DNA of 64,000 bases from Rossellomorea marisflavi. GTDB taxonomy: Bacteria > Bacillota > Bacilli > Bacillales > Bacillaceae_B. Positions 7,466 to 15,117 of the stretch are shown here, one piece after another. Below the pieces are notes generated by a model. It made no database searches. It was not told the origin of the DNA and worked only from the letters and a program-made list of their open reading frames with translations. Each line of letters opens with the position of its first letter. Positions within the stretch are counted from its first letter, which is position 1. Both the position numbers and the translations under genes were made by a program. The DNA lies in NCBI RefSeq assembly GCF_022170785.1, contig NZ_CP081870.1, forward strand, positions 856,001 to 920,000, read 5' to 3'.

Positions 7466-7936
7466 GTGGAAAACGAAATGAACAAGTTGTATAGAGAAAT
7501 AGCTGAAACTATTAACGAAATGATCCCAGAAGTATGGGAGGAATTTTATTTTTATGCTCAGATATCGGGAAATGGGGGAGGAACGTACTTTTTTTATAAT
7601 ACACCAGAGAATAATCAACACTTTAATTATAGTGTGGAAATCCCATTTAACTATTACATTGATAAAGAAGAATTTAAGAAAAATAAAAGAAAGCTGTTTG
7701 AGTTGAGCGATAAAGATAACCAGCAAGAACTTTGGTATTCTTTTACAATGACTCTTGAAAGTAGCGGGAAATTTAAAATGCATTATGATTATACAAATTG
7801 GTTCAATACAGACTATCTTTTTAGCGACCAAATGATGATCTGGAAAAATAAGTACTTGGAAGAAGCGGCAAGTGATGGGGAATATCAAGCATTAATCGAT
7901 AAATATCATAGCGAATTTCCTGATGATCCAATTTAA
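7466..7936 (+). CDS. YezG-like immunity protein (DUF600 family)
   Basis: 156 residues, or 152 from the ATG at 7478. The family blocks are all present: LYREIAETINEMIPEVWEEFYFYAQ, TYFFYNTPEN, the central ELW motif, LESSGKFKMHYDY, and QMMIWKNKYL. GGGAGGA at 7448-7454 is closer to the GTG at 7466, so that start is used. This is a diverged relative of the protein at 432-911 and would protect against an LXG nuclease toxin of the YeeF type. The 120 bases upstream read like remains of another frame. Confidence 0.85.
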   Translation: MENEMNKLYREIAETINEMIPEVWEEFYFYAQISGNGGGTYFFYNTPENNQHFNYSVEIPFNYYIDKEEFKKNKRKLFELSDKDNQQELWYSFTMTLESSGKFKMHYDYTNWFNTDYLFSDQMMIWKNKYLEEAASDGEYQALIDKYHSEFPDDPI

Positions 7937-7943
7937 TTAACTA

Positions 7944-7983
7944 AAAGACAAGGGGAAGCAGGGAGCTGCTTCCCCTTTGTCTG
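7944..7983. terminator. Strong bidirectional terminator
   Basis: AGACAAGGGGAAGCAG pairs with CTGCTTCCCCTTTGTCT around a GGAG loop, between the converging YezG-like and TetR genes. Confidence 0.9.
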
Positions 7984-7994
7984 TATGTCATGAC

Positions 7995-8549
7995 TTAAAG
8001 ATCAACAAAGCTTTTCCACATGATCGTGAAAATGGTTTCCATCTCTTCGTGTGAGAGTGGTTTCACTTGGTGGTACATGACGGTGGTACGGATGCTGCTG
8101 TAGAAAAGGTGGCTCAGCAAGGTTACGTCCATGGGGATGATGATTTCATCATGGATTCCTTTGAGTAATAGTTCCTTGATGAAAATAAATGTATCGGCCA
8201 CTTCTTTTTTCTCCAGACTATTGATATAGGGGGAGGTAGAAAAGATCTCCAGGAACATGAATTTTTGCTTGTTGGCTATGCCCCATTTTGTCCAGTTCAT
8301 CCAGAGGTCGCGCATGCTCTTTTTTACGGATGTGACTTCATTGATATCGAGCAAGATATGGCGATGGATTTCCTCCTTGGTCGAGACGTATATGGCCGTG
8401 ATTAAATCTTCCTTGGTTTTGAAGTAATAAAAAAAGGTCCCGTTTGATACTTGGGCGGATTTAACAAGTTTCGTGATGGGGGATCCGTGAAATCCATATT
8501 CAACGAACACGTTTAACGATTCATCTATGATCTGCTGTTTTTTATCCAT
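7995..8549 (-). CDS. TetR/AcrR-family regulator
   Basis: About 184 residues from the ATG at 8549, which follows AAGGAGAT; the longer frame to 8627 lacks such a site. The N-terminal domain is a classic TetR helix-turn-helix: IIDESLNVFVEYGFHGSPITKLVKSAQVSNGTFFYYFKTKEDLI. The C-terminal ligand domain is helical. It is divergent to an SDR gene and both promoters carry the same palindrome (TATAGAG-N-CACTC type), so it probably represses itself and the dehydrogenase until an inducer binds. Confidence 0.9.
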   Translation of the reverse strand: MDKKQQIIDESLNVFVEYGFHGSPITKLVKSAQVSNGTFFYYFKTKEDLITAIYVSTKEEIHRHILLDINEVTSVKKSMRDLWMNWTKWGIANKQKFMFLEIFSTSPYINSLEKKEVADTFIFIKELLLKGIHDEIIIPMDVTLLSHLFYSSIRTTVMYHQVKPLSHEEMETIFTIMWKSFVDL

Positions 8550-8577
8550 TTTGTATCTCCTTTTCATGCTACGATGT

Positions 8578-8594
8578 GGAGTGAATGCTCTATA
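8578..8594. promoter_or_regulatory. TetR operator near its own gene
   Basis: On the minus strand this reads TATAGAGCATTCACTCC, which matches the stronger palindrome at 8730-8749 in both half sites with a change or two. It lies about 30 bases upstream of the TetR start, where a repressor would block the gene's own transcription. Confidence 0.6.
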
Positions 8595-8698
8595 ATATGC
8601 TTGTGAAATGAAGTCCTCCACTAGCATTGGTTTGGTTCATCTGTTTGTATTCATCAATAAGAGCTGACATTTAATCATTTTATCAGATATTTTTAGAG

Positions 8699-8749
8699 TT
8701 GACACTTTCAAGCTAAGTATGTATATTCTTATAGAGTAAACACTCTATA
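8699..8749 (+). promoter_or_regulatory. Sigma-A promoter of the SDR gene with overlapping TetR operator
   Basis: TTGACA (8699-8704), a 17-base spacer and TATATT (8722-8727) form a near-consensus promoter. The perfect palindrome TATAGAGTAAACACTCTATA (8730-8749) starts two bases after the -10 and covers the transcription start, a typical repressor arrangement. Confidence 0.8.
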
Positions 8750-8767
8750 AAAAGGGAGATCATCAAA

Positions 8768-9625
8768 ATGAAGAATAAAGTTGCTCTTATTACTGGCGCA
8801 TCAACTGGAGTCGGTTTTGAAACAGCCTTGTTATTAGCATCAAAAGGATATAAAGTGTATGCCACCATGAGGAACCTGGAGAAACAAGATGCCTTGCTGG
8901 AAGCGGCGAAAGATCAAAATGTGGAGATCATGGTTAAATCGCTGGACGTTACAAACACAAGCAGCATCAATGAATGTGTGCAGGAAATCATGAAGGACGA
9001 AGACAATATCGATATCCTGATCAATAATGCGGGGGCTGGCTTCCTACGTACAACAGAACAAGCCACGGAAGAAGAGATCATGTGGCAGCTCAACGTCAAC
9101 TTGATGGGAGTGATCCGTACAACGAAGGCAGTGCTGCCGATTATGAGGGAGAATAAGAGTGGGCATATCGTAAACATTTCATCTGTCGGTGGGCTTGTCG
9201 GACAACCGTTCAATGAAATATACTGTGCAACGAAATTCGGTGTCGAAGGATATACAGAAGCTCTTGCCAGCTATGTGCAACCACATTTTAATATCAAATT
9301 CACGAGCATTGAACCTGGCGGAATCCATTCTGAATTCGCCAAGAGTGCCCTAGCTCAATTCGAAGTGAGTGGCGGGATGGCAGATGATGAGTATAAACCC
9401 CTACTAGAAGCATATATCGGCGGGGCTTCCAGTCGACAAGGGAATTATGCGTACCAAACCTCTAAAGAAGTGTCGGAAAAGATCGTCGAGTGTGTAGAAA
9501 TGCAGGATCCTCCAATTCGCATGCGCACCTCAGAATGGTCAGAAGAATTTACGAAATTGAAAACGCAAGCTGATCCAACAGGGAAACTACTGCAGGCAGA
9601 AGTGGCTAAATTGGTCGGGAGGTAA
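8768..9625 (+). CDS. TetR-controlled short-chain dehydrogenase/reductase
   Basis: 285 residues, a classical SDR. It shows the nucleotide-binding TGASTGVGFE near the start, an acidic turn after the third strand, NNAGAG, the catalytic serine in NISSVGG and the YCATK active-site motif, with a C-terminal extension typical of SDRs acting on larger substrates. It uses NAD(P)H to reduce or oxidise an unknown substrate. AAAGGGAG precedes the ATG. Control by the divergent TetR repressor suggests a detoxification or stress role. Confidence 0.9.
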   Translation: MKNKVALITGASTGVGFETALLLASKGYKVYATMRNLEKQDALLEAAKDQNVEIMVKSLDVTNTSSINECVQEIMKDEDNIDILINNAGAGFLRTTEQATEEEIMWQLNVNLMGVIRTTKAVLPIMRENKSGHIVNISSVGGLVGQPFNEIYCATKFGVEGYTEALASYVQPHFNIKFTSIEPGGIHSEFAKSALAQFEVSGGMADDEYKPLLEAYIGGASSRQGNYAYQTSKEVSEKIVECVEMQDPPIRMRTSEWSEEFTKLKTQADPTGKLLQAEVAKLVGR

Positions 9626-9667
9626 AACCGTTTCTAAGTGCTTGATGATAATCAAATACACGCAAAA

Positions 9668-9702
9668 TAAAACCATCACAATTCATAGTGATGGTTTTTT
9701 GT
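9668..9702 (+). terminator. Terminator of the SDR gene
   Basis: AAAACCATCAC, a short loop, GTGATGGTTTTTT. Confidence 0.85.
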
Positions 9703-10072
9703 TGTGTGGATAAATACATTACCTTCTATGAAAGGTGTATCATACACCGCTATTCTACTGCAAAAGGATTGTTATCATGTAGTCCAGATGTAAGAAGGGA
9801 TGTGATGCTCACCAGTTTAGGCTTTGTTTCTTTGCAGTAGTAGGTAAATAAGATCCTTAGAGGAAGAGGTAGATGTGTAGATTCCCCATGCCTTCTTAAT
9901 GATGAGAAACATGTGTGGAATTGTTACAAAAGACCCATCAACAAATACCTGTTTTTGTAAAAATAAGGATTATGAGTAGAATGAAAATGGCAACGATGGT
10001 ACTATGTTCAGAGAATTGGAATTATATAGAATCTATCATATGATCATAGATTTTTAGAAAGGATCGAATTAC
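9703..10072 (+). promoter_or_regulatory. Leader of the LXG locus: weak promoter and palindrome
   Basis: Most of this stretch has no convincing coding frame. Near its end TTGTAA (9955-9960), a 16-base spacer and TAGAAT (9977-9982) could be a promoter. AATCTAT (10030-10036) and ATAGATT (10046-10052) form an inverted repeat. AGAAAGGATC precedes the ATG at 10073. The DUF5082-type partner gene often found before LXG loci is absent. Confidence 0.35.
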
Positions 10073-10354
10073 ATGGACACTGAAATCAAGGTTCAATATA
10101 GCGAGACGGAGTTGGCAATTTTGAATCTGCGGCGCTCAATTAATGCATGGAACACAGCATTTCCAAAGCAAATCGGTGGAGGGAATGAACTGGAAGTCAT
10201 CAATAAGCTGAATGAGCTCAATCAGCAGTGCCAGGAGATGCTCGAGACCTATCAAGAGCTTCTTAGGGAAAACAAATCTGCGATGCAGCAATCGGTTGAA
10301 GAGATTTTGCAAGCTGATCAGTCCCTTTCGTCTATGATGAATCTCAGTCGGTAA
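10073..10354 (+). CDS. YwqI/YxiC-like helper protein of an LXG locus (DUF5344)
   Basis: 93 residues forming one long helical hairpin. TEIKVQYSETELAILNLRRSINAW followed by FPKQIGGGNELEVINKLNELN and an SMMNLSR end fits the YwqI/YxiC group. These small WXG100-like proteins pair with the N-terminal LXG domain of the following toxin and help deliver it to the type VII secretion system. It lies 12 bases before the LXG gene, clearly in one operon. Confidence 0.8.
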   Translation: MDTEIKVQYSETELAILNLRRSINAWNTAFPKQIGGGNELEVINKLNELNQQCQEMLETYQELLRENKSAMQQSVEEILQADQSLSSMMNLSR

Positions 10355-10366
10355 GGGGGACAATCA

Positions 10367-12217
10367 TTGAAAATTCTAGATGTACACGACTTTCATACTG
10401 GATTAAAAGAGATAGAGGAGACCTTGTCTTCACAAAAAGATCAAGTGAAAGACATACAGAAATCTGTTCAGGCTGTCGTCGACTTGGAGGATGCATTCAA
10501 GGGGAAGGGTGGGGAGGCCATTCGTGGATTTTACCGGAATAAACACCTTCCCATGATTGAACAATATCAGACATTTCTAGCTGACTATGAAACCACTATT
10601 GGGAAATTAAGAAATGCTATTCAAGACGTCGAACCGGCACCACATGGGGTCATTAAGCAGAGCTTTTTGGACCATGAGGTAGAAGGACATCTTCACCGTG
10701 CCAAGCAGACAACGATAGACATGACAAATGAAGCCAATGCGACAATACAACGAGTGTCGGATATTGTATCAATCCCGACGATTCAAGACGGTGATTTCTT
10801 ACAACAGGTGGCCAATGCTCAACGTGAGAAGGCACAAACTGTTGAAAAATTGCACGTATTCGATCGAAATCAAACAGCCAATCTCTCTTCCCTTGAAGAA
10901 CAAGTACAAGAGTTGTCAAAACAAATCACAATGCTTCAATCTGTTTATCGTATGGGGAAGGTTGATATAATAGAGGGGAAAAGTACATTTAAGAAAAAGG
11001 ACTCCTTTCTCTCTGAATTAAGTGATGTCGCAGCAGCTAAGCTTTCGAAGAAGTACTCCAAGACATTAGGGGCAATGGAAGGTGCGGGGCTTGCGTTGTT
11101 TGATATTGTCATGGATACCATTGAATCTTTACTCTACCTGTTTACCGATCCCATTGGATTCTTTCAAGGGATTTTTCATGCCTTGCTTCACCCGATCGAT
11201 ACGTTTAAGTATATATGGGGGGGAATCGAGCAATCCTTCGAAGAAGAAGTTGTGCAAGGCGATGAACGAAGCCGGGAAAGGTACGTTTCTTATACAGCAA
11301 CCTATATTGGGGCGTCCCTTTACGGCTTAAAAGGCACAGATAAAGTAAGTGCCGTGAGTAAAACGGGAAGGGCAGGAATGGTAACAAAAGCCGGTAAAAA
11401 AGGCTCTAAGAAAGACATCCCTTACAACGTAATGGCCACAGCCGCATTCAAATCACTCATCAAGAAAGGAGTTACCATCTCTTTCGATATAGTAGAGGAC
11501 ACACCGAAGCAGCTGCTGTCTTCTAAAACCGGACATCAAGCATTGACCCTGAATCGAGTATCCAAGCGTCTTGAAGAAAATCTCATCAAGACTAAGAACG
11601 TCTTAAACTCTGATGCAGTAAAGAACGTGATGGAGAAGACGTATCAAAGTATTGTCAGGAGTGCGATTTCGAAGGTTGCCCGTTCAGAGATCTTCAACGG
11701 GGTTAGGAAATTGGTTATGAATGAGAATGGGCATGTGAAGTTCTCTTGGAAGAAAGAGGATCGGAAGAGTGGGACGGAGGGTTCGGGTGAACTTAATAAG
11801 GATTTAGCAAAGGCTTATATGAGGGATATAGAGGCTAAAACTGGACGAAAGGTTAATAAAGAGCAGGTTCATCTTATAAAAGAAGCCTTGAGAAACAAAA
11901 ACTATGAAAAATTGACACCAAAAGAGACAGCTAAGCATAGAAGCAAATTTACATCGAGCTTGAAAGATAAATTGATTGCAGAATGGGAAGAAAAAACCAA
12001 CCAAAAGTGGCCAAGATATACAGAAGAAGTGCTTGATAAGAATGGAGAGGTTGCTCGGAGTATTGGTCAACCGTATGATGCCCATCATATCATAGAGAAT
12101 AACTTTGGTGGCCCTCATGAATGGTGGAATATTCATCCAGCAAAATACCCTAACGAACACCAAGCAGGTATACATGGAAAGGGAGCACCATCAGGTAAAC
12201 TATTTCCAAGGAGGTAA
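10367..12217 (+). CDS. LXG polymorphic toxin with C-terminal HNH-type nuclease
   Basis: 616 residues. The TTG start at 10367 follows AAGGGGGA. Residues 1-200 form the helical LXG export domain (KILDVHDFHTGLKEIEETL...), with a glycine-rich GKGGEAIRGFY turn. A middle region of about 200-470 includes a hydrophobic stretch around 240-280. The tip (about 480-616) is a nuclease with AHHIIENNFGG (from residue 572), WWNIHP and a final His (GIHGKG), an HNH/endonuclease VII-like His pattern. It should be secreted by a type VII system into competitors and cut nucleic acid. Its last codons, AGG AGG TAA, double as the ribosome binding site of the immunity gene. Confidence 0.9.
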   Translation: MKILDVHDFHTGLKEIEETLSSQKDQVKDIQKSVQAVVDLEDAFKGKGGEAIRGFYRNKHLPMIEQYQTFLADYETTIGKLRNAIQDVEPAPHGVIKQSFLDHEVEGHLHRAKQTTIDMTNEANATIQRVSDIVSIPTIQDGDFLQQVANAQREKAQTVEKLHVFDRNQTANLSSLEEQVQELSKQITMLQSVYRMGKVDIIEGKSTFKKKDSFLSELSDVAAAKLSKKYSKTLGAMEGAGLALFDIVMDTIESLLYLFTDPIGFFQGIFHALLHPIDTFKYIWGGIEQSFEEEVVQGDERSRERYVSYTATYIGASLYGLKGTDKVSAVSKTGRAGMVTKAGKKGSKKDIPYNVMATAAFKSLIKKGVTISFDIVEDTPKQLLSSKTGHQALTLNRVSKRLEENLIKTKNVLNSDAVKNVMEKTYQSIVRSAISKVARSEIFNGVRKLVMNENGHVKFSWKKEDRKSGTEGSGELNKDLAKAYMRDIEAKTGRKVNKEQVHLIKEALRNKNYEKLTPKETAKHRSKFTSSLKDKLIAEWEEKTNQKWPRYTEEVLDKNGEVARSIGQPYDAHHIIENNFGGPHEWWNIHPAKYPNEHQAGIHGKGAPSGKLFPRR

Positions 12218-12225
12218 AATAGCAT

Positions 12226-12663
12226 ATGGCTGATTTTGAATTTATTAATGAGCTAGAAAATAAAACCTATAAGGTAACTGAAGATGATATTTTAAAAGCT
12301 GAACAAAGAACGGGTATTAGTTTTCCAAATGATCTAAAACAGTTATTTTTAGAAGTAGGTTATGGTTTTATTAAAGGTCAAAGTGCTAATGCAATAAATA
12401 GAATATTGGGACCAGGGGCTATAGCTGATATTAGATTAAGAGAAGGTATTTTTGAATTTGACCCAGATTTAGATGAACTTTTTGATGATGAAAATAAACT
12501 TATCTTTTTTGAAGTGAACGAGGGTGTTTATATTTCAATAGATTTACAATTAGTTAATAATCCAATATATTATTTCGATATTCAAATAGCTGAATCGTTA
12601 GAGGATTTTTTTAAAAAGTTTATCAATAACAATGAATATTATATTGATTTAATTGAGGATTAG
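12226..12663 (+). CDS. SMI1/KNR4 (SUKH) family immunity protein
   Basis: 145 residues, acidic. The N-terminal TEDDILKAEQRTGISFPNDLKQLFLEVGYGFI is the typical SMI1/KNR4 opening, with the ESLEDFFKKF block near the end. SUKH proteins are the commonest immunity partners of HNH-type toxin tips, and the gene starts 9 bases after the LXG toxin, using a ribosome binding site made by the toxin's last codons. It should bind and neutralise that nuclease in the producing cell. It is visibly richer in A+T than the toxin gene. Confidence 0.9.
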   Translation: MADFEFINELENKTYKVTEDDILKAEQRTGISFPNDLKQLFLEVGYGFIKGQSANAINRILGPGAIADIRLREGIFEFDPDLDELFDDENKLIFFEVNEGVYISIDLQLVNNPIYYFDIQIAESLEDFFKKFINNNEYYIDLIED

Positions 12664-12692
12664 GTTCAAATGGTAGAGGGATAAAAAAAATT

Positions 12693-12730
12693 GACCTTGA
12701 TTGGCTATGAACTGCCTTTCAAGGTTTTTT
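12693..12730 (+). terminator. Terminator of the LXG operon (repeated island type)
   Basis: ACCTTGATTGGC ... GCCTTTCAAGGTTTTTT forms a stem with a T run. It is the best preserved of three related hairpins (others 1603-1639 and 3027-3060). Confidence 0.7.
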
Positions 12731-12870
12731 ACTTTATTTGAATCAACCAATGTTATTAAGTAGACAAAAGAAAGTAATTTAATTGTAAATCGAAAGCTCA
12801 TGATGATTGTACCTTCATGAAGTATCGTTTTAATACTTGGATAGTAAGAAAAGTACGATAATTAGGCGAA

Positions 12871-13206
12871 ATGACATTTTATATGGTTGGGGGTAGTTAT
12901 GACAAGGATTGTGGCTAACAAACTAACGACAATGACTCTGAGTACTATAGTGAAAATGTCGATGAATATAGAGAAATGGTAGAAAATGAATCAAAAGCAA
13001 ATAAAAATGCTCCTAAACTAGATTCTTTAACAGGCTTAGCAGAATTAGTGAAACCTACTGAATTCATTGTAAGAAGAGCCAGGAAGAATGGTAAGAGAAG
13101 ATTGGGATTATTGTGCGATGTGTCTTGGGATACTGAGAATGGGTTGGGCATAAGGATTGAGGATGAAGTTGTGGAAGAAGTGGGATACCAAGATATCGCA
13201 CTATGA
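12871..13206 (+). pseudogene. Broken DUF6985-like immunity gene
   Basis: One frame runs from an ATG at 12871 through an in-frame TAA at 12916-12918 to a stop at 13204-13206. The last part (LLCDVSWDTENGLGIRIEDEVVEEVGYQDIAL) has the conserved ending of DUF6985 proteins, often found near LXG toxins as immunity candidates. The 76 codons after the ATG at 12976 lack a ribosome binding site. The gene appears inactivated by the stop and probably by loss of its 5' part. Confidence 0.6.
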
Positions 13207-13444
13207 ACGTATAGGTGCGGAAGTAGAATAAAATGCGATTGATGTAGCGAAGAAGAATCATGGGGAAGGTTGAATCTGGATCGTCGAAGGGCTTTGTGAT
13301 GGTACAGATGAATTAGGACGGACCTTTTTGCAATAAGTGACTGAGGGCATGTACCGGTCTTATACCGACTATCTGGTTACATCCAGGTCTAGGAAGAAGT
13401 CATAATGCTGATAAGAACGGAGATTTGAGGGAGGTGGCAATGTA

Positions 13445-13758
13445 ATGGCCATAATGAATATAAAAATAGAGAAAGATACTCAAGTGCTTAAATACATTCC
13501 TATAGTAAGAAAAAGTACCGGTAAGAGGTACTAAAAGAATCATTGGAGAACGGTGATTATATCCTAACTTGTAACGGAATAAATATTGATGAACTATTGG
13601 AAATGAAAAAGACCATAGGTTTATTATTGAATGCTGGTGCTGCAGTCCATATATTTGAGGGGGATAGGGAAGTCAGCGTTGAATTTTTGGATAACGTAGT
13701 TGAGTCCCATATGGGTACGGAACGAGTCCTAGAAGAGATTGATCAAAAAAGAAACTGA
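13445..13758 (+). pseudogene. Frameshifted small gene of the immunity cluster
   Basis: An ATG at 13445 behind a strong GGAGGTG site (13430-13436) gives MAIMNIKIEKDTQVLKYIPI... and stops at TAA 13532-13534. Shifting one base near 13525 continues as EVLKESLENGDYILTCNG... to 13758, ending EEIDQKRN. Together they make a protein of about 104 residues of unknown family. The N-terminus matches the out-of-frame start at 6649, so both loci carry the same gene family. Confidence 0.55.
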
Positions 13759-13803
13759 GACAACTATATTGACACTAACACAACAATTCACTACAATATG
13801 TTT

Positions 13804-13821
13804 AAATGTTTAAACGTTTAA
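13804..13821. promoter_or_regulatory. Probable ArsR operator before the first SDR gene
   Basis: AAATGTTTAAACGTTTAA, with a core palindrome GTTTAAAC, matches the element at 15077-15094 at 15 of 18 bases. An additional half site (TTAAACG) follows at 13827-13833. Confidence 0.65.
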
Positions 13822-13873
13822 GTAATTAAACGTAATAAAATAACTAATCATAAGAAAAGGAAGGGATCCAACT

Positions 13874-14656
13874 ATGACCAACCAAACCGCACTCATCACC
13901 GGTGCTTCATCCGGCATCGGACTTGAGCTCTCCAAGCTCTTTGCCAAAGACGGCTATGATCTTGTACTTGTGGCAAGAAGTGAAGGGAAGCTCAATCAGC
14001 TGAAGGGGGAACTGGAGGCGCAGTACGGGATCCGGGGTACTGTGATCGCCATGGATCTGGGGAAGCCGGAGGAAGCGTACCGCCTGAAGGAAGAACTGAA
14101 GGGTAAGCATATCGAGATCGATGTGCTGGTGAATAATGCCGGCTTCGGCTTGTATGGGGCTTTTGATGAGACGGATCTTGAGGATGAGCTGTCCATGATC
14201 GATATCAATATCAAGGCACTGACCGCGTTGACCAAGCTATTCCTGCCGGGGATGAAGGCGAGAGGGCGCGGGAGGATCATGAACGTCGCGTCTTCTGCTG
14301 CCTTTCAGCCTGGACCGCTCATGGCGGTGTATTATGCGACAAAATCGTATGTGCTTTCTCTGACGGAGGCGCTTGAGAACGAACTGAAGGGGAGCGGCGT
14401 CACGGTGACGGCTTTATGTCCGGGGCCGACGGAGACCGGGTTCAAGTCCCGTGCGAATCTGGGTGAGTCGAAGCTGTTCAAGAGCGGCGTGATGGATGTC
14501 CAGACGGTTGCGCGCATCGGGTATGACGGGTTGATGAGAGGGAAGACCATCGTCATCCCGGGATTCAAGAATAAGCTGCTTGCCAACAGCATCCGCTTCA
14601 TCCCGAGGAAATGGGTGACGGCGACGGTGCGAAATGTCCAGGAGAGGGCCCGTTAG
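13874..14656 (+). CDS. Short-chain dehydrogenase/reductase
   Basis: 260 residues. TGASSGIGLELSKLF (cofactor loop), the basic VLVARSEGKL turn suggesting NADP preference, NNAGFGLYG, a catalytic serine in NVASSAAF and YYATKSY define a classical SDR. LCPGPTETGF is typical of the DltE-like group. The substrate is unknown. GAAGGGATCC precedes the ATG. It is the first gene of a group with an ArsR regulator and a second SDR, and base composition is GC-richer than the flanking toxin islands. Confidence 0.9.
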   Translation: MTNQTALITGASSGIGLELSKLFAKDGYDLVLVARSEGKLNQLKGELEAQYGIRGTVIAMDLGKPEEAYRLKEELKGKHIEIDVLVNNAGFGLYGAFDETDLEDELSMIDINIKALTALTKLFLPGMKARGRGRIMNVASSAAFQPGPLMAVYYATKSYVLSLTEALENELKGSGVTVTALCPGPTETGFKSRANLGESKLFKSGVMDVQTVARIGYDGLMRGKTIVIPGFKNKLLANSIRFIPRKWVTATVRNVQERAR

Positions 14657-14725
14657 TCTTGAAGTTTGGCGCTCGTTTGACTATCATTGAGTTGATTAGC
14701 TTAAACAAATAGACATTAGAGGGGG

Positions 14726-15037
14726 ATGGATATGGGGCAACAGGCCATCGACGTGTTTCGTTCCTGTATTCCGCTCTTGCAGGCATTGAGTGATCCGGCA
14801 CGGCAGGACATCATTTTGCTGCTGGCAGAGCATGACCATTTGACCGTAAACGAAATCACCGAGCATTCCACGCTATCACGACCAGCCATTTCGCATCACT
14901 TGAAGATCCTCCGGGACAATCAGCTGGTCACCATCGAACAAAAAGGCACACAGCGTCTCTACTCATTGGCCCTCGAGCCATCGGTCGGACTGCTGAAGCA
15001 ACTGATCCATACAGTGGAAAGTACATGCGATCTTTAG
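14726..15037 (+). CDS. ArsR-family winged-helix repressor
   Basis: 103 residues. LLQALSDPARQDIILLLAEHDHLTVNEITEHSTLSRPAISHHLKILRDNQLVTIEQKGTQRLYSL is the canonical ArsR winged helix. No cysteine metal-binding motif is visible, so it probably senses something other than a metal. It sits between two related SDR genes, and a shared 18-base element precedes both of them, so it likely represses both. Confidence 0.9.
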   Translation: MDMGQQAIDVFRSCIPLLQALSDPARQDIILLLAEHDHLTVNEITEHSTLSRPAISHHLKILRDNQLVTIEQKGTQRLYSLALEPSVGLLKQLIHTVESTCDL

Positions 15038-15076
15038 TCATCCGGCTTCAGGTCCTTTCTTTCACCATCTTCGTTC

Positions 15077-15094
15077 AAATGATTAAACATATAA
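15077..15094. promoter_or_regulatory. Probable ArsR operator before the second SDR gene
   Basis: AAATGATTAAACATATAA, 23 bases upstream of the second SDR start, is nearly the same as the element at 13804-13821. Confidence 0.65.
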
Positions 15095-15117
15095 ACGCAG
15101 AAAGGGAGTAGAAAAAA

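Noticed and set aside
7346..7888. 180-codon minus frame opposite the YezG-like gene
   Set aside because: YezG blocks are clear on the plus strand; the minus frame lacks a ribosome binding site.
9703..10072. Missing DUF5082-type partner gene in the LXG leader
   Set aside because: I looked in all frames and saw no coiled-coil-like coding sequence there.
13801..13833. Repeated TTTAAAC units considered as a short CRISPR-like or iteron array
   Set aside because: Only three irregular copies at promoter distance; the shared 18-base element before the second SDR gene explains them better as an operator.
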